Assembly: GCA_963693285.1 (NCBI GenBank)
Contig: OY848926.1
Location: forward strand, 2,857,001 to 2,921,000
Reading direction: 5' to 3'
Length of the DNA: 64,000 bases
DNA from: Xestospongia muta
Lineage: Eukaryota; Porifera; Demospongiae; Haplosclerida; Petrosiidae
The notes below the pieces were generated by a model. It saw only the letters and a list, made by a program, of their open reading frames with translations. It did not search any database and was not told the origin of the DNA. The position numbers and the translations under genes were made by a program. Shown piece after piece: positions 28,321 through 41,495 of the stretch; the first letter of the stretch is position 1, and each line of letters starts with the position of its first letter.

Positions 28321-28437
28321 TGAAGAAGCATTATCTTCAGGATTACAACAGATCTGATTTTTTACTCACAAACGTGTTCAAATCAAAATTAATTAACTAT
28401 TATTAATAACTACAAAATGATTAATGTGTCCTATACA
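28321..28437 (-). repeat. 3' LTR of BEL element
   Basis: 117 bp. Shares GAAGCATTATCTTCAGGATT and the phrase AACGTGT/TGTGTCCTATACA with the other LTR. Indels and substitutions between the two LTRs show an old insertion. Confidence 0.85.
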
Positions 28438-28524
28438 TACTGCTGGCCAAGACCAACGGTCTTTACTGAACATAGTAAACAACAAATAACATGTACATAA
28501 CTAACAATAAATGAGTCATTAATT

Positions 28525-29930
28525 CCTTTCGGATTCAGAGAGTAGGAGAGCAACCTTGGTTATAGGTCGTTTGTATACACCAGATTTCATCTTCACAGTA
28601 ACAACTCATATTAAATCGTCTCTTCCCTTGTGAACTGCTACAATTCTTCCAAGTGGCCATTTACATGGGGCTAAACACTCGTCTTGGACTAATACAACAT
28701 CTCCAACTTGAAAATTTCGTGTTGGGTCTTGCCACTTGTTGTATCATCGTAACAACACCAGATATTCATTTGACTACCATTTCCAAAAATGACGAACTAA
28801 ACATTGACATAACTGCCATCGATGGAGTGTTGAAACTGGTCGATAAAACTCAATTGCATCTGGAATAGCTTCTAACGACTGGCCTATCAGAAAGTATCCA
28901 GGTGTGAGCACTTCTATTCCATCATCTTCTGATGGTATTGGAGTCAGAGGCCGACTATTAAGACAGGCCTCAACTTGAGTTAGTATAGTGGTCAGTTCTT
29001 CAAACTCAGTGGAACATCTCCAATAACTTTCTTCAAAATTGTTTTTAGACTCTTAACTGCAGCCTCCCAAATTCCTCCAAAGTGAGGTGCCCATTCAGGA
29101 ATGAATTTCCAATGAATTGCTTGAGATGAACAGAAATTACCGACAGTTTCCTGGGTTTTCCTCTCTTGTAGGAATTCAGTGAGATTCTTCAATTCTCGAT
29201 CTGCTCCAACAAAGTTAGTACCATGATCACTCTTAATGGTTTTCGGTTTGCCACGGCAGGCAATGAAACGTCGTAAGCAGGATAGAAATGCATCTGTTGT
29301 TAGATCTGATACAACTTCAATGTGAACAACCTTAACAGACATGGCAACAAAAACACAATCTTTGACGATAATGGGCTTACATTTTGGACCACTTTTAATC
29401 TTGATAGGTCCAGCATTATCTACACCAACAATAGCAAACACAATACCTGGATGAGATGATGTAATGGTTTCGGTAGGTAACTTTCCCATTTTCTGTGGTT
29501 GTGGTTTGATGGATTCTCGACAACAGGTAATGCAACCACGAGTAATAGAACGAACATGTCTACGGATGCTAATAATATGAAACCTACGATTTAGCGATGC
29601 TATCACTAATGTGGGTTCAGCATGTAATAGTTGATGATGTTCATGACTAATGATAAGTTGAGAATAAGATAACTCACAGTTGGCTTGACGTCCACTCAGA
29701 TGAACGAGTCCAACCTCATTGATAAATTGGTTCAGCGATCGTAGACAAATACTAGCAGGGAGACTTCTTCCATTCTCTAACATCTCTAACTCTGTTGAAA
29801 AACAGCTCTTTTGAGAATACCTGATCCAATAATTTTCAGCATATGTCAACTCTTCTGCTGATAAACAAACCGCAACATTACACTTCTTCTGACAACATCT
29901 AACAAATCAGATAACTCATGCAGTGATTCG
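28525..29930 (-). pseudogene. BEL integrase with DUF5641-like end
   Basis: Would insert the cDNA copy. A His/Cys zinc-binding start (RRHVRSITRGCITCC, about 29560) leads into the integrase core with VGVDNAGPI, IKSDHGTNFVGA and WEAAVKSL (29849-28992). The three acidic positions (D in VGVDNAG, D in KSDHGTNF, E in WEAAVK) are present. The frame then continues past 28990 with LTTILTQVEACLNSRPLTP and NFQVGDVVLVQDE, KWPLGRIV, the DUF5641-like tail of BEL polyproteins. Stops occur near 28772 and 28605. The part from 28992 to 29849 is open for 285 codons. Confidence 0.88.
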
Positions 29931-30759
29931 TTTTAAATGGTGGTAGTCAGAATATCAATCTAATGCTGATAGGTAACTCAGTCTGGATGCTTGACTGATA
30001 ACACGCTTCTTCAACACAATCATTTGTAAAAGAAACAGCTGGAATTTGATGTTGTTTTGGCCACTCTGATGATGGCTAATGTAACCATTTTAGACCGGAC
30101 CACCAAATATTGTGATTTATCAGCTCTGTTGGAAATATTCCTCGAGATGTACAGTTGGCAGGATTCTCAACTCTGTTTACGTGCTGCCATCTCTCAGGTG
30201 GTAGCAGATCCATCATTACTGATATCCTGTTGCCAATAAACTGCTAAACCATAGTGGATTGCCCTTCACCCAATCCAGCACAAATGAGCTATCGGTCCAA
30301 GTGAACACTCTTGAAAATGATATCTTTAATACTTCTCTCACATAATGGAGAATTTTCGTAAGGAGGTATGCTCCACAAAGTTCTAAATGTGGGATCGGGA
30401 ACCTCTTGATAGGAGCAATCTTTGTTTATGCCAATACCAATGAGGTATGTACTTGTCCTCAGAGTCAATCGTTTGAATGTAGAGAACACCAGAAAATGCA
30501 TCCTCTGAAGCGTCACAAAATCCATATAACTGGAGTTCCCTTATCGTAGCATCCTTGGGAAATTAATAACAATTGATGAGTTTTTTGATAGATATTTCAA
30601 CTGTGTTCTCCAGCGTAACCATTCTTCAGTAATGTTTTGTAGTATTTCTTGATCCCAATCCACTCCTGATTCCCATACTCTCTCCAACAGTATTTTAACC
30701 TTTATAATGGTAGGTGATAACCATCCTAATACATTGTACATTTGTGCAATATCTGACAC
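29931..30759 (-). pseudogene. BEL connection/RNase H region
   Basis: Broken frames between reverse transcriptase and integrase: QMYNVLGWLSPTIIKVKIL, DWDQEI and WLRWRTQL (30759-30541), then LQRMHFLVFSTFKRLTLRT (30525-30289). The phrase LGWLSP and the W-D-x2 pattern are typical of BEL elements downstream of RT. Frameshifts separate the pieces. Confidence 0.75.
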
Positions 30760-31600
30760 AAATCCTCAAAGGAGTGTTAGAATTCCACCTCCTCAAAAGA
30801 AATCTTCCTTTAGCAAATAAATTCTGTAACTGTTTCTGCAAACTGATGGCTTCATCTATTGAGTCAGCACCTGTCAGGCCATCATCAACATAGAATGATG
30901 TTAACACTGCTTCAGCTGCCAGTGAAAATTTATTAATGTGATCAATTGCATTTTGTTGCATAGCCATGTTAGCTGCAAATGGAGAAGCAGACACTCCAAA
31001 TGTAACATGTGTCATATGATAGTCTTGGAGGGGTTGATTAGGATTATATCTCCACATGAATCGATGATAATCTCGATCAGATTCGATGAGTTCCACTGCA
31101 CAATAAATCTGACTAATGTCAGCAGTTAGAGCAATTCTATGTAAACAAAATCGTAACAGTACGTCAACTAAACATGAGTGAACTGTAGGACCAACAAGAA
31201 GAGTATTGTTAAGTGATATGCCAGTCATCGATTTAGCTGAAGCGACAAACACTGCTCAAACTTTAGTCATTGTACTTGATTCTTCCTGAACAATGTGCAT
31301 TGGAAGATAGAAAACATCTGATGGAGTTTTATTCAGGTCTGCTACTGGAATAGGTTCAGCATGGCCTTCATCAAAATACTCGTTGATGACATCGTTAAAC
31401 TGCTTGGAGAGTCCTTTTACTGATAGTGATTTCTCTAAATGTAAGAATCTTCTTACTGCTTGAGATCTAGATTATCTGATAACTGGTGTGTTCTCTTTAC
31501 GTGGTAACGGGATGACAAATCGTCCACTGGAGGAGCGAGAATAATGTGTTTCAAAATGCTTCATGACAGTTTGTTCCTCTCTTGACCAGCAGTTAGTATC
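30695..31600 (-). pseudogene. BEL reverse transcriptase
   Basis: RNA-dependent DNA polymerase domain. Frame 31252-30695 has VGPTVHSCLVDVLLRFCLHR, TADISQIYCAVEL (first catalytic Asp), HVTFGVSASPFAANMAM and FYVDDGLTGA (YVDD box), then GRFLLRRWNSNTP. Upstream, beyond a stop at about 31258, lies YFDEGHAEPIPVADLNKTP and VFYLPMHIV. The catalytic residues are intact although the frame is broken. Confidence 0.9.
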
Positions 31601-31627
31601 TACTTGGTGTGGGGTTTCTTCAACTTC

Positions 31628-32175
31628 CTAGAATCTCTTGAAGATATCATCTGGCATTGTTGTAATATGATGTGATACAATTTCGGTGCTCTGACCATTT
31701 GTAGCACCGGAAAGTATCCAACAAAATTTTGTTTCAATACCAACAGGAGAGTTGACTGGACCAACCCGCCGACCATGTAACAAAACTTGTGTGAACATGT
31801 CTACACCCAACAAAACATCAATTTGACCTGGTGTTCCAAATTCTGGATCCACTAGTTGCAAGTCAGACAAATGACTCCATTGACTGTCGAACGAAATGTG
31901 ATGGTGAGATAATTCACATGTTACCTTGGGAACAACTACTGCAGTTACAACAATTTTGTCATTTGGTGATTGAATTGGAGAGATGTGATAGTGGCACTAG
32001 CCTTGATATGTGAATTGTGAGACATTCCATCCACACTTGTAATTGTTATGTTGTGGTGAGACCGAGGAAGGTACAGACTTTGAGACAATTGGTCAGAGGT
32101 GAATGATGCTGATGATGCTGAGTCATGTAGTGCTCGAGCGACAACACATAAACATTCAAATGAGTGAATCAGCAC
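31628..32175 (-). pseudogene. BEL aspartic protease
   Basis: Retroviral-like protease (peptidase A17 type) that processes the polyprotein. Visible parts are ARALHDSASSASFTSDQLSQ (32140 region) and IDVLLGVDMFTQVLLHGRRV, WILSGAT (31870-31628). ARALHDSASS corresponds to the catalytic start, where the family has A-L-x-D-S-G/A-S. A frame change separates the halves. Confidence 0.8.
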
Positions 32176-32264
32176 GACATATCATTAGTAGTGATTGTAA
32201 CTTGAGACCCATGGTGGTGTGAGAATTAACTGGATTTAGTTGTTAGTTTCTATCTTTGCTAGTG

Positions 32265-33713
32265 TCATATTGCAAAAAAGTGTGATGTTGTCCATGACAT
32301 TTCTTGCAACGATTTACACTGACGTGTGTAATGACCAGCTCGGAGACAATTGTTACATTGGTTATGAGTTTTCAATACTGAAAGCTTATCCTCGTGTGGC
32401 AATTCTTTGAACTTGATACAATTAAATAGCAGATGCTTCTCTAGTTTACATAAGACACACACTGGCGTTTCAGATTTGTCAGTGGTAGTAACAAAAGAAG
32501 GTAACGGTTTGCCAGCATGGAAATTCTTTTTCAGTTCACCCTTTGGTGATTTTGTAGTGGAAGTCTCTGAGGCTTGTACCTGAAGATTTACGAAGTCTAA
32601 CAGTTCCTAGTAGTTTGGTACTGATGTAGCCGCTTGCCTATGTTTCTGCCATTTAAACATAGTTGTTGTGTCTAATTTGAGTTCGATGACAGAGTTAATG
32701 AATGGCCCTGATGGCTCACATTCCATTGCCTTCAATGCTCTAATGTGTTGTAACACTGTGTCGTGAAGTTGACGTAACTCTTTTCCCATCTCCTGTCTTC
32801 AATGGTGGTGCTCTAAGATAATTCGCATATGTGTTTGGTGAATCAACCATGGTCAGTCATACCGACATTTTAGACAACTAATAGCTTCTGTGTAACAGTC
32901 ACCTGATTGAGATAATCCCTCGATTGAATGCTTAGCGCTACCATCTTTGAGTGCTTGCTGAAGGTAAATGAGCTTTTCAGCTTCTGACAGGTTAGTGCGA
33001 TGATGTATTGATATACAAAACTGGTTCCAGAAGGTTTGCCAATGGAGAATATTTCCATCAAAACTTGGTACATCTGTCTTTGGTAATTTGATTCATTCAC
33101 ATGTTGGGGTTGATGTAGGTGTAGGTGTAGGAGAATTTTTCTCTAGCAACCTTTTCACAACTAACGAAAAGTCAAAGAGCTTCTGTGCAAGTTTGGTTTG
33201 TCGTATAGACAGTTCTTCATCTTCCGGTTTGTCTGAGTTCAACACTGACCGGTAGATATCATCTACTTCCACTTTGAATGTATCCAATTGTTCGTCATAT
33301 AACCGGATCAAACAGACATCATCATCAGAGGTTAGTTTGCTAACTGCTTCATTAACAGAAGTGACTTTCTTATCCAAGTGTTCCAGTCTCCTCTCAGTGG
33401 CCATTGTCACTGGGGTTTTATCTTGTTGGATCAGATCATTGATTAATCGTTCCAAACGAGTTAAATCGAGAACTTCGTCTTCATGACTGTCGAGAACACC
33501 TTGCTCTGCGTCTACGTATTCTTCATCAAGCAATTCGACGATGGAGATGCGGTGTTTCTTGAATTCTGTGTCTGCGGTGTCTACCTTTTCCATGACTGTA
33601 AGCGCCCTATCCACGATCCCCGATTCATATTTCATAGCTTCAGCCTCTGTGATCTTCTTTTCTAATCTTGTGATAGAGGCACGTGCTACTCCTCTTCTTC
33701 TCAGGTTGATCAA
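32265..33713 (-). pseudogene. BEL gag region
   Basis: Structural protein binding the RNA. The first part (33713-33093, open 206 codons) is a charged coiled-coil-like segment ending in a Thr/Pro repeat. Then come FDGNILHWQTFWNQFCISIH, LSEAEKLIYLQQALKDGSA, GKELRQLHDTVLQHIRALKA (32789-32607) and zinc-knuckle cysteines CVLCKLEKHLLFNC and CNNCLRAGHYTRQC (32462-32265). In-frame stops near 32856 and 32810 break it. Confidence 0.88.
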
Positions 33714-33793
33714 CTATGTCATTGGAGCAGTTGATAACTATTTTAGTATGCAATATAGAGCGTAAGGACCAGCTATCCGGTTCGGTGGACCAA

Positions 33794-33914
33794 TGAAGAA
33801 GCGTTGTCTTCAGGATTACAACAGATCTAATATTACTAACAAAACATGTGCTCAAAAATCAAAAAGTAATTAACTAGTGTTAATTAATACAATATTATTA
33901 ACGTGTCCTATACA
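33794..33914 (-). repeat. 5' LTR of BEL element
   Basis: 121 bp. Immediately inside, the minus strand reads T then TGGTCCACCGAACC, in the place and with the TGG start expected for a tRNA primer-binding site. The exact tRNA was not identified. Confidence 0.85.
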
Positions 33915-34053
33915 ATATTTATAACAACTATATTATTATTTTTATTTATTTAAAGAGTCAAAACATTTCTTTCCATCTTTAGACATTCTAATAATATAAA
34001 TAAATAGTTGATTGATACTATCGCGATGATTACAGGTTATTGTATCACTATAG

Positions 34054-34640
34054 TAGATCTGGTAGCTCCAGTCAACCAATTTGGAGTAAATACATGTGCA
34101 ATACTTCCTTTGACACATGTTATGGTACTAGAAATTCCTGTCAACCAACTTCAGTGACTAACTGTTCTCATTCTGAAGATGTTACTATAGAATGTAGTAT
34201 GTGATTATATTTAACACTATTATACATTATTGTATGAATAATTATTGCTTCTTAAACTTACAGACTAAGGTCATTGTAATTATATTATTATATCCCAGTT
34301 GTTTGAGCACCAGTAAAACTAAATCTGTTATCACATATTGTTCTTCACTGTCCATTACAGTAGAGATCAGATCAACATGTCCTTCTTTTGGAAAACTACC
34401 TCCCTGAAGACATATCATACCAGGGAAAGGATTACTGTTCCAGAGCCTAGTGGTGTCTGTGACTGACACTATAACTGTATGTTAAGCATTAAACTCAAAG
34501 CAGTACACAGACCCATAATATTTGTTAATGTTAGTACATCCACTAGCAATGATAATAGAGAGTGAACACTGAAATATCGTGAGCTAGCTACTACTATCAG
34601 AGTCAAGATCATTCATTTTCACAGAATGAATGTATACATT
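34054..34640. pseudogene. SRCR relic with opposed exons
   Basis: On the plus strand, 34054-34197 is the second-half SRCR exon (SSQPIWSKYMCNTS, CSHSEDVTIEC), with AG before it but TATGTG instead of GTAAGT after. On the minus strand, 34469-34242 is the first-half exon (WNSNPFPGMICLQGG, frame broken after HVDL). Further right, 34630-34500 on the minus strand is the end of the preceding unit (MNDLDSDSSS, then CININ). So the last exon is inverted against the other two, as in gene A at 12236-12597. The BEL element sits just to the left. No start, membrane span or tail. Confidence 0.75.
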
Positions 34641-36574
34641 TTGTGTGATCAGCATTGCAACATTAAAAACAGTGTATGATGATAACTCATGGACAACATG
34701 TGCCAAACAGTTGAGCATTGATGTCTGTAGTGATAATTAAATGTGACCTACAAAACGACCTCATATATTTAATACAATACTTGATTTCAATGTAAATATG
34801 ATGATTCTCTCATTAGACATATTATCAAAGAGCTGTAGGAGCAATGGTTTGTACAAAGACACTGTGAATCCCCGTGGACATTCCAGCAGCAATAGACGAG
34901 TTTAACAGACGAGTCACGACATCCAAGAAGACTTCAGATCGTCAGATGACAACTAACCAAAATTAAATGGGCGGAGTTTATTAATAGTTAACTAATAGTA
35001 GGCGTGGGCATATTAATTACCAATGAGCACCCCCTGGTTAAAAAATCCTGGATACACCCCTGAAAGTAAATGATATATGAGATCGTAGAATGATTGTAGA
35101 AAAAATTAAAAGATCCAAACATTGTTATTTTGTTAGTAGGTGATAAATTAGTTAAAGTTAAGGTATCTTAGAGCTATACCTATTAAGAGAACCTAAACAA
35201 TTTGCTAGTCAGTTTGTATTGTAATAAGTAGATGTGAGATATTGTGATAAGAATGTTACTGTTAGAGCGATGGCAATTCTAGGTATTATATATAAAGGTA
35301 CTTTAGCAATCCAAATAACCCCACTGATTGCTGTTACAGATATTTCCATACACATATTCAACAAGATTTTATGACTGTTGACTTTTTGCCAAAGATAACA
35401 CAACAGCACTTGTAGCAACCTAACTTTCTTGTAGCTTGTAAACAGAAGCAGACTTTTAACTGGCTATAACATGAAAATGAAATCATTTCCCACTTAACAG
35501 GGAAGATGTCTTAATAAAAAGCAACAAACAGTATGAAGTTATATTATCTCTATTGTGTCCAATTTTTTGCCAAGCTGATAACGGATGCATAAAAGTGTGG
35601 ACAAGGTGAACATTCATATCTATGCTAATGTGCCTAAAAAAATATTTTGTACAAGAACAACCATTGGTTTTGCTTAAAATAGTTAACTTTTACATTTTGT
35701 CAATGGTAGTGAATTCATATTATATATTTTTTAATTTCAACACATGTCACAATTCTATTTGACTGAGTTATCTAGAAGGACTAATTCTTATTGCCAAGAA
35801 TTAGTCTGGGTTAAGACAAATTTTAGTTGCTAATAAAGGTCTAACCCAGAGCTATTTTTAGCCAAGGACACTAGCCAAAGTTCATCTGGGTGCCAAGTCT
35901 TCTTGTTGCCAAAAGTGGTCTTAGGAACAATTTGTGGCTGCACAAGGTGGTCATAGGATGGACCATTCTTGTGGGTTGCACTAATTTGTCATGGCATAAC
36001 ACTTGTATTCTAGGATACTGTGGCATAATAATTATGACTGTTGACCATCATAGGATTGTGATAGAATAGGATATAGTCACAGTAACAACTCTAGTATACT
36101 ATGAATAATGATGTAACTGTTAGGACTTTGATGACTATCCCAGAACTAATACTGACCACAGTAACAACAATATTCTAGATTACTTTGATACAATTGTTAT
36201 TGCTCATATAATCACCTCAGGATTGTGATAACATGTAACTTTGACGAGTAGATATATTATAGGATACTTTTACACAAAGACTATGAGTCTGATGACTATC
36301 CCAAGGTTTTCCTGGGATAGTCAATATAACATCAGTATTCTAACACTAGCCAGAATGACCAGTCAATCTTGAAAATTTTCTGATTGGTTGACTTGTTACA
36401 GTTATAATTGTAGTATCTTTGTTCTAAATTAACTTTATGTAGAAGAGTAAGTCTTAGAAAACCACTACAGAGAACCACAGAAACAAAAATTACTCCAAAT
36501 TTTTGTAGAAGATACCAAAAAATATTACACCTTCTAATATATAAAAACATAAAGCCATATGTGTGACAAGTTTG
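34641..36574. other. Intergenic with small hairpins
   Basis: No gene recognised. Contains a hairpin around 35778-35806 (GACTAATTCTTA pairs with CAAGAATTAGTC) and repeats of GATGACTATCCCA near 36130 and 36290, the second followed by TGGGATAGTC. Near 35030-35065 the phrase CCTGGATACACCCCTG resembles a transposon terminus, but no partner end was found. Confidence 0.5.
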
Positions 36575-39500
36575 TTATTTGTGGGGCCATTGAAAATGAG
36601 AATTGAATTGAAAAGAATGTCCACCATGGGTTTCTCTCTTGTACTTTTTAATACTTTTCATAAAGTTGTGAGCCATAGGTTCAGTAATCCTTTTCTCTAG
36701 TTCATTGAAGGCAAGAGTGTTCTCAAAACGAAAGAGGTTTAAATGTTCCATTTTACATTCATTTTCTTCTAGAGTTGTTGTATTACAAGGTACAACACAT
36801 ATACCAGAAAAATCATCGCTACCAATTGTATCATGATCAAACATAGCAAGAAGAAGAATAGCACCATCTTGTTTGAGTTGTGAAGGATCAGCAGTCCTAA
36901 CAGTAATATTATAATTACAATAATTAGAGTTACTGCAACATTTTTGTCTTTACATATCTTGTAGAGACAAAAACGTTGGAGCTTACAATTCAAATGTCTC
37001 ATTGAAGATTGGATCTAATGTTTGCTTCTGCACAGTGGTTCTAAGGGGTTTGTGTTCAACAGGAGAGAATATTGTTGCTGGTAGTAGATACAGCTTGACA
37101 TAAGGGTCACTTTTCCCTAAATCAATATGGATATAACATATGAAACTATTTGACTCACCACTACGATCTAGACCAGGTATATGCTCAGCAAACAGTACTT
37201 CAACTACTAATGCCTTCTTTGCAGAGTCGTAAACATGACTTATATGAAGGACACCAAATTCATCCTTTGAAAGAGCCTTAAAATATACATGTAAGTATTA
37301 TTGTGCAAGTATTACAATACTTCTACACCTGTTGTTTTACTAAATCATGACAAACTTTCTTTATTATATCTTCTGTTGATAACACAGAAACACTAAGTAC
37401 ATCCAACAAGGTCTACAAAGAAACTTAATACATGTCATAAATTTAGCTACTCACTTTGTAGTCCTCTGTTTCCAGTTCAGTATGTGATAATCCATTTCCA
37501 TCAGCTTGAAAGAAGTCACCAAGTGTAATTAGAGTTACTCTCATGCATTTATAATTGTGACGATTGACTACTGACTTATGTGACAATCTCATATATTCTC
37601 CCTTTAATTCTTTGATAATATCAAGCCATATGTCTTTCATAATACTAATATGAAAATAATAACAGTATTATATAGACATGAGAATTATTCATTACCTAAG
37701 GAAAATTGGAGTCAATAAAGCTTGTCCCAGTTTGCTCATATTAGTAGCAATGTAGTCCAACAGTGGTTCTAATATCTAACACACAGTATTGATATTATAT
37801 TGACATCTTTTAGCTTGACTAACTCTGTCAGAAGGTGTATCTTCACCAGCTTCAATAATACCAGGTAAATAAGCCAATATACGTAATGACAACTAAAGAG
37901 ACAATGTTTCCATCTCTGTATACAATATATGTACCACACCTTTCCCTTGATAATCTTCACTATTGAATCAATTTTGTTGACGATTTTCTTATTGACACTA
38001 TCCAGTACACCAACAATCAAAGAACAAGCATGTTTACTTAGCTTTGGTCTTTCAACTGTTTTGTCTTCATGAAGCCATTGGTTTTCTTCATCCAACCATT
38101 GATAATAAGAAAGTAAATCTAGCTCAGTTTCACTATTTTCCAACACTTGCTTAATATGATGGATGTTGTTAAGAATGATACAAAGCTAAAAATATCCAAT
38201 CATAGCATACAGAGGATTGTGTACTAGAATTATTTTACTTTGTCAGTGACTATAAAATGTCCATCTTTATCAAAATAATAATCAGGTTTAATTTTATGAA
38301 ACATCAGCTCAGCATAGTAAGTAGACAGTTCACACAGGTTCTAAATAGTAGATTATTTTAACATATTCACAAAGATGTGTACCTGAACAACTGTAACAAA
38401 GTAATCTACAGACTGTTTTCTGTCTGGCCACTTTACGTCATTCCAGAAGGAAATTATCTAGTATATAATAAAGATGATAAGAAGTCTAACTTAAATTTTC
38501 ATACTTGCAAGAAGAAGGCGTGAGCATCCACAGCAGAGGATGAGAAAGATGCTCTCTCTGTATACTTGACAATAGTGTCTAATTCAATGGCTTTTAACAG
38601 CCTGTCTTTAGCTTTATTGTGTGCAAGATGTATCCACTTTGAAAGAAAAGGTTTGAACCAAAGATGATAGGAAATAATTCTAAGTTCAACAACTTGCATC
38701 TTTCCTAAAAACCTATAGATATATAAAAAAATGAACAAAAGATACATGAATACAGGAATAATAGCTATATGCATATGTATGTAACTAAAAAGCCCAATCT
38801 TACTCAGAATCAACGTTGTTAGCAAATTCAAACAGTTCTTGAAAAATTTTATAAATTTCATATGTAACAAGAATAATATCTGGATCATCTTCTTCAAATC
38901 CAAATCGACTCTTGACCTCACTATGTAACTAAGTACTGAGTTAGGAAATGTGAAGTTAGTATATAGGACCAACCAGTTTGTCCAAAGAGATAAAGAAAGG
39001 AGAGAAGTAGTCCACACCTACTCTAATGAAGAATAAAAATATGGCTCGAGGTTTGAGGTTTTACTTACTCCATAAACACAGAATGAATTTTATTATATCC
39101 TTGCTCACATTGTTTTAAACAATGAAAACACAAGGCATTAAGGGCAAGCATATTTTCCATAATACCCTAATAATTATATTTAGAGAGATCATACACAGGT
39201 ACATACACTTACACTATGTGCTGGCATTAGACTTCGTGACAATGTCAGTATCCATTGTGGAACAGCAGTCTAAAACGTTAATGCAAATGAAATACTAATA
39301 ACATCTTCATAGTACCTGTATAGCTGATGTCAATAAGTACTTATAATTGAGATCATCTGGACATTGTAGAACTTTTAATAGCTGAATCTGATAAACTTCA
39401 TTGAGAATCCTTTATATAAGATTATAATAATTACTGTGAAACTCTCAATAAAGATACATGGAAATAGAAAGGTAGCATAAGCTGAAATATAGTATCGAAA

Positions 39501-41454
39501 CATAATTATACATAACATACAATCTAAGGACTGCAACACAAAGTACGTATCAGGCAAGAAAATGCACTTATAATTGAGTATATAGGTGTGGTCTTACTGG
39601 AGATGTTTCTGTAATTCCTTGATGCCATCATCTGATTTCAGATTGAATATATTCAAATGATCTTTCATTAGGTTAATTATATATGAAACTAAATCTTTAA
39701 GATTTTGAACTAGAGTTATAACCTATACAAAGATGTTTGATAGTGTCTCAAAATATTATAACAAAATGATTGAGTGCATAAAATCTATTGCTATAATAGA
39801 TCATATTATATAATTAATCTAATCAATTCAGATGTAATAAGTCAGTAATATTATGTGTTATAGGTTATGCAGGTTATACAATCTGCAGCAGTTACAGGTG
39901 TGAATTTTTTCGTACAGATTTTTTTGTCATATACAACTATACAGTGTCAAAGACTTGTTCTATTAGCTCACATACAGGCCATAATCCTCACTACACATTT
40001 AGTACATACCCATGATAGAGGTCCTGATGTACCATCAGTAAAATCCTGTACTATGGTTCCTTTGATACTTCTCTCTGAGTCTGGTATTTCATCTTCATAG
40101 TGCTGTATATTTTGTAGTACATCCAATAAAGCAGTTATATCAATAATATGTGCTTTGGTATAGTCCAAGAGGACAGATAAACGACTAATAATTTAATGGG
40201 TAGAGTTTATATAGATGAGGGTACAGTATTGATAGTGAGAAAACTTACAGTGCAGATTGCTGTAATGGAGTAATGCGATAAAGAGAGGAATATTGAGTAA
40301 ATAATTTTTCAGCAATTGGTGGCAAAATGGCATTCCAATGTCTAGTATATTCTTGACTGTCCTACATTCAAACAAATATAAACTAGGTAAGAAATGAAAT
40401 ACAAACTAACTTTTCTACTTTCAGCTGCTATGATGCATTGCAGTAACTGCTTGTAACATGAGCGGATTTCATTTTCAGATTTAGCCAGCTAAAGTTATAC
40501 AAAATAACATTACTTAGTCACTCCATTTTATTTAACCTTCTTCTTTGCAATATCTAACCAGACTGTTAGTGTTCCTCGAGAATGTTTTCCAGAGTGAGAC
40601 AATACATCAAATGTCCTTTCTCCACCACCAACAGGGATATGCTAAAAAAGAAATTGCAGTTATACACTTACAAATGTAGACATATGGGTTCCTTATCACA
40701 TGATGACACATCCAGTATACATTAGTACTATACACTTTGTACTTCAGTATATCTCTGCTAGCACTATACTACTTCACAAATAGAGGTGAGGTGTAACATC
40801 CACTATGACAAAGCAGATGGATAATTAATGGTTAAGATCAGATTTGCAACTGTTATACAAACTTTGATTTCGAAAGGGCTTTATAGTTATATGGACAAGC
40901 ATCTCTCATAAAGGTAATGATAATTTTACAGACCTGTAACAAAATGAATACCCTGCCCAGAAAATCATCTTCTTTTCTAAGATCAGCAAAAAATCTCACT
41001 AAACCTTTGAATCCCTTCACATTGCTTTTCTGAACTTCATCAGAGTCCCTAATGATTAGAAGTTAAGACAATAATCAGTTTACTGTATACATACCATAGC
41101 TCAATAACCAGATAATGATCTTGAGGATCAGTGATCTCACTACACATAGATGTCATAACCATTTTTTAAATAGCAATATACTTACAGTTCAAATGTTTCA
41201 TTCCACTCTGGGTCTAGTGAATCCTCTTTTACACTAGATCTGTACATATTACTAATGAGCTGCTGTTCATGCCAATCTTGTAGATTATGCTGACGAACAA
41301 TGTTAGAGTCAATGTGTTCTTTATTAAGGATACTGATCAGACAATAAGGGTCACTTTTACCTGAAATAGAGTATCTATCTTACCATGAAACTAAAATCAA
41401 TTGTTTAAATAAATTGTTTATATATATTGTTACACACACAGACATACACACACA

Positions 41455-41495
<41 letters not shown>

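Larger units (their letters stand above)
28321..33914 (-). mobile_element. BEL/Pao LTR retrotransposon
   Basis: Minus-strand element of 5594 bp. Its LTRs are 28321-28437 and 33794-33914. Read on the minus strand they start TGTATAGGACAC and end CTTCTTCA, and both are flanked outside by ATATT (28316-28320 and 33915-33919), a 5-bp target duplication. Inside, from right to left, come gag with coiled coil and zinc knuckles, aspartic protease, reverse transcriptase with YVDD, an RNase H region, and integrase with a DUF5641-like end. That order and the protease type mark BEL/Pao. Frameshifts and stops in every domain mean it cannot move on its own. Confidence 0.93.

Noticed and set aside
33274..33765. 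Plus-strand frames across the BEL gag
   Set aside because: Shadows of the minus-strand gag coiled-coil region.
35030..35065. Possible transposon terminus (CCTGGATACACCCCTG)
   Set aside because: No partner end or target duplication found within the neighbouring 2 kb.
36769..37002. Hydrophobic minus-strand frame resembling a membrane protein
   Set aside because: It is the out-of-frame reading of the last C2B exon and the intron of the Unc13-like gene.
39375..39557. Minus-strand 60-codon hydrophobic frame
   Set aside because: Falls in an intron between two MUN exons whose phases already fit.
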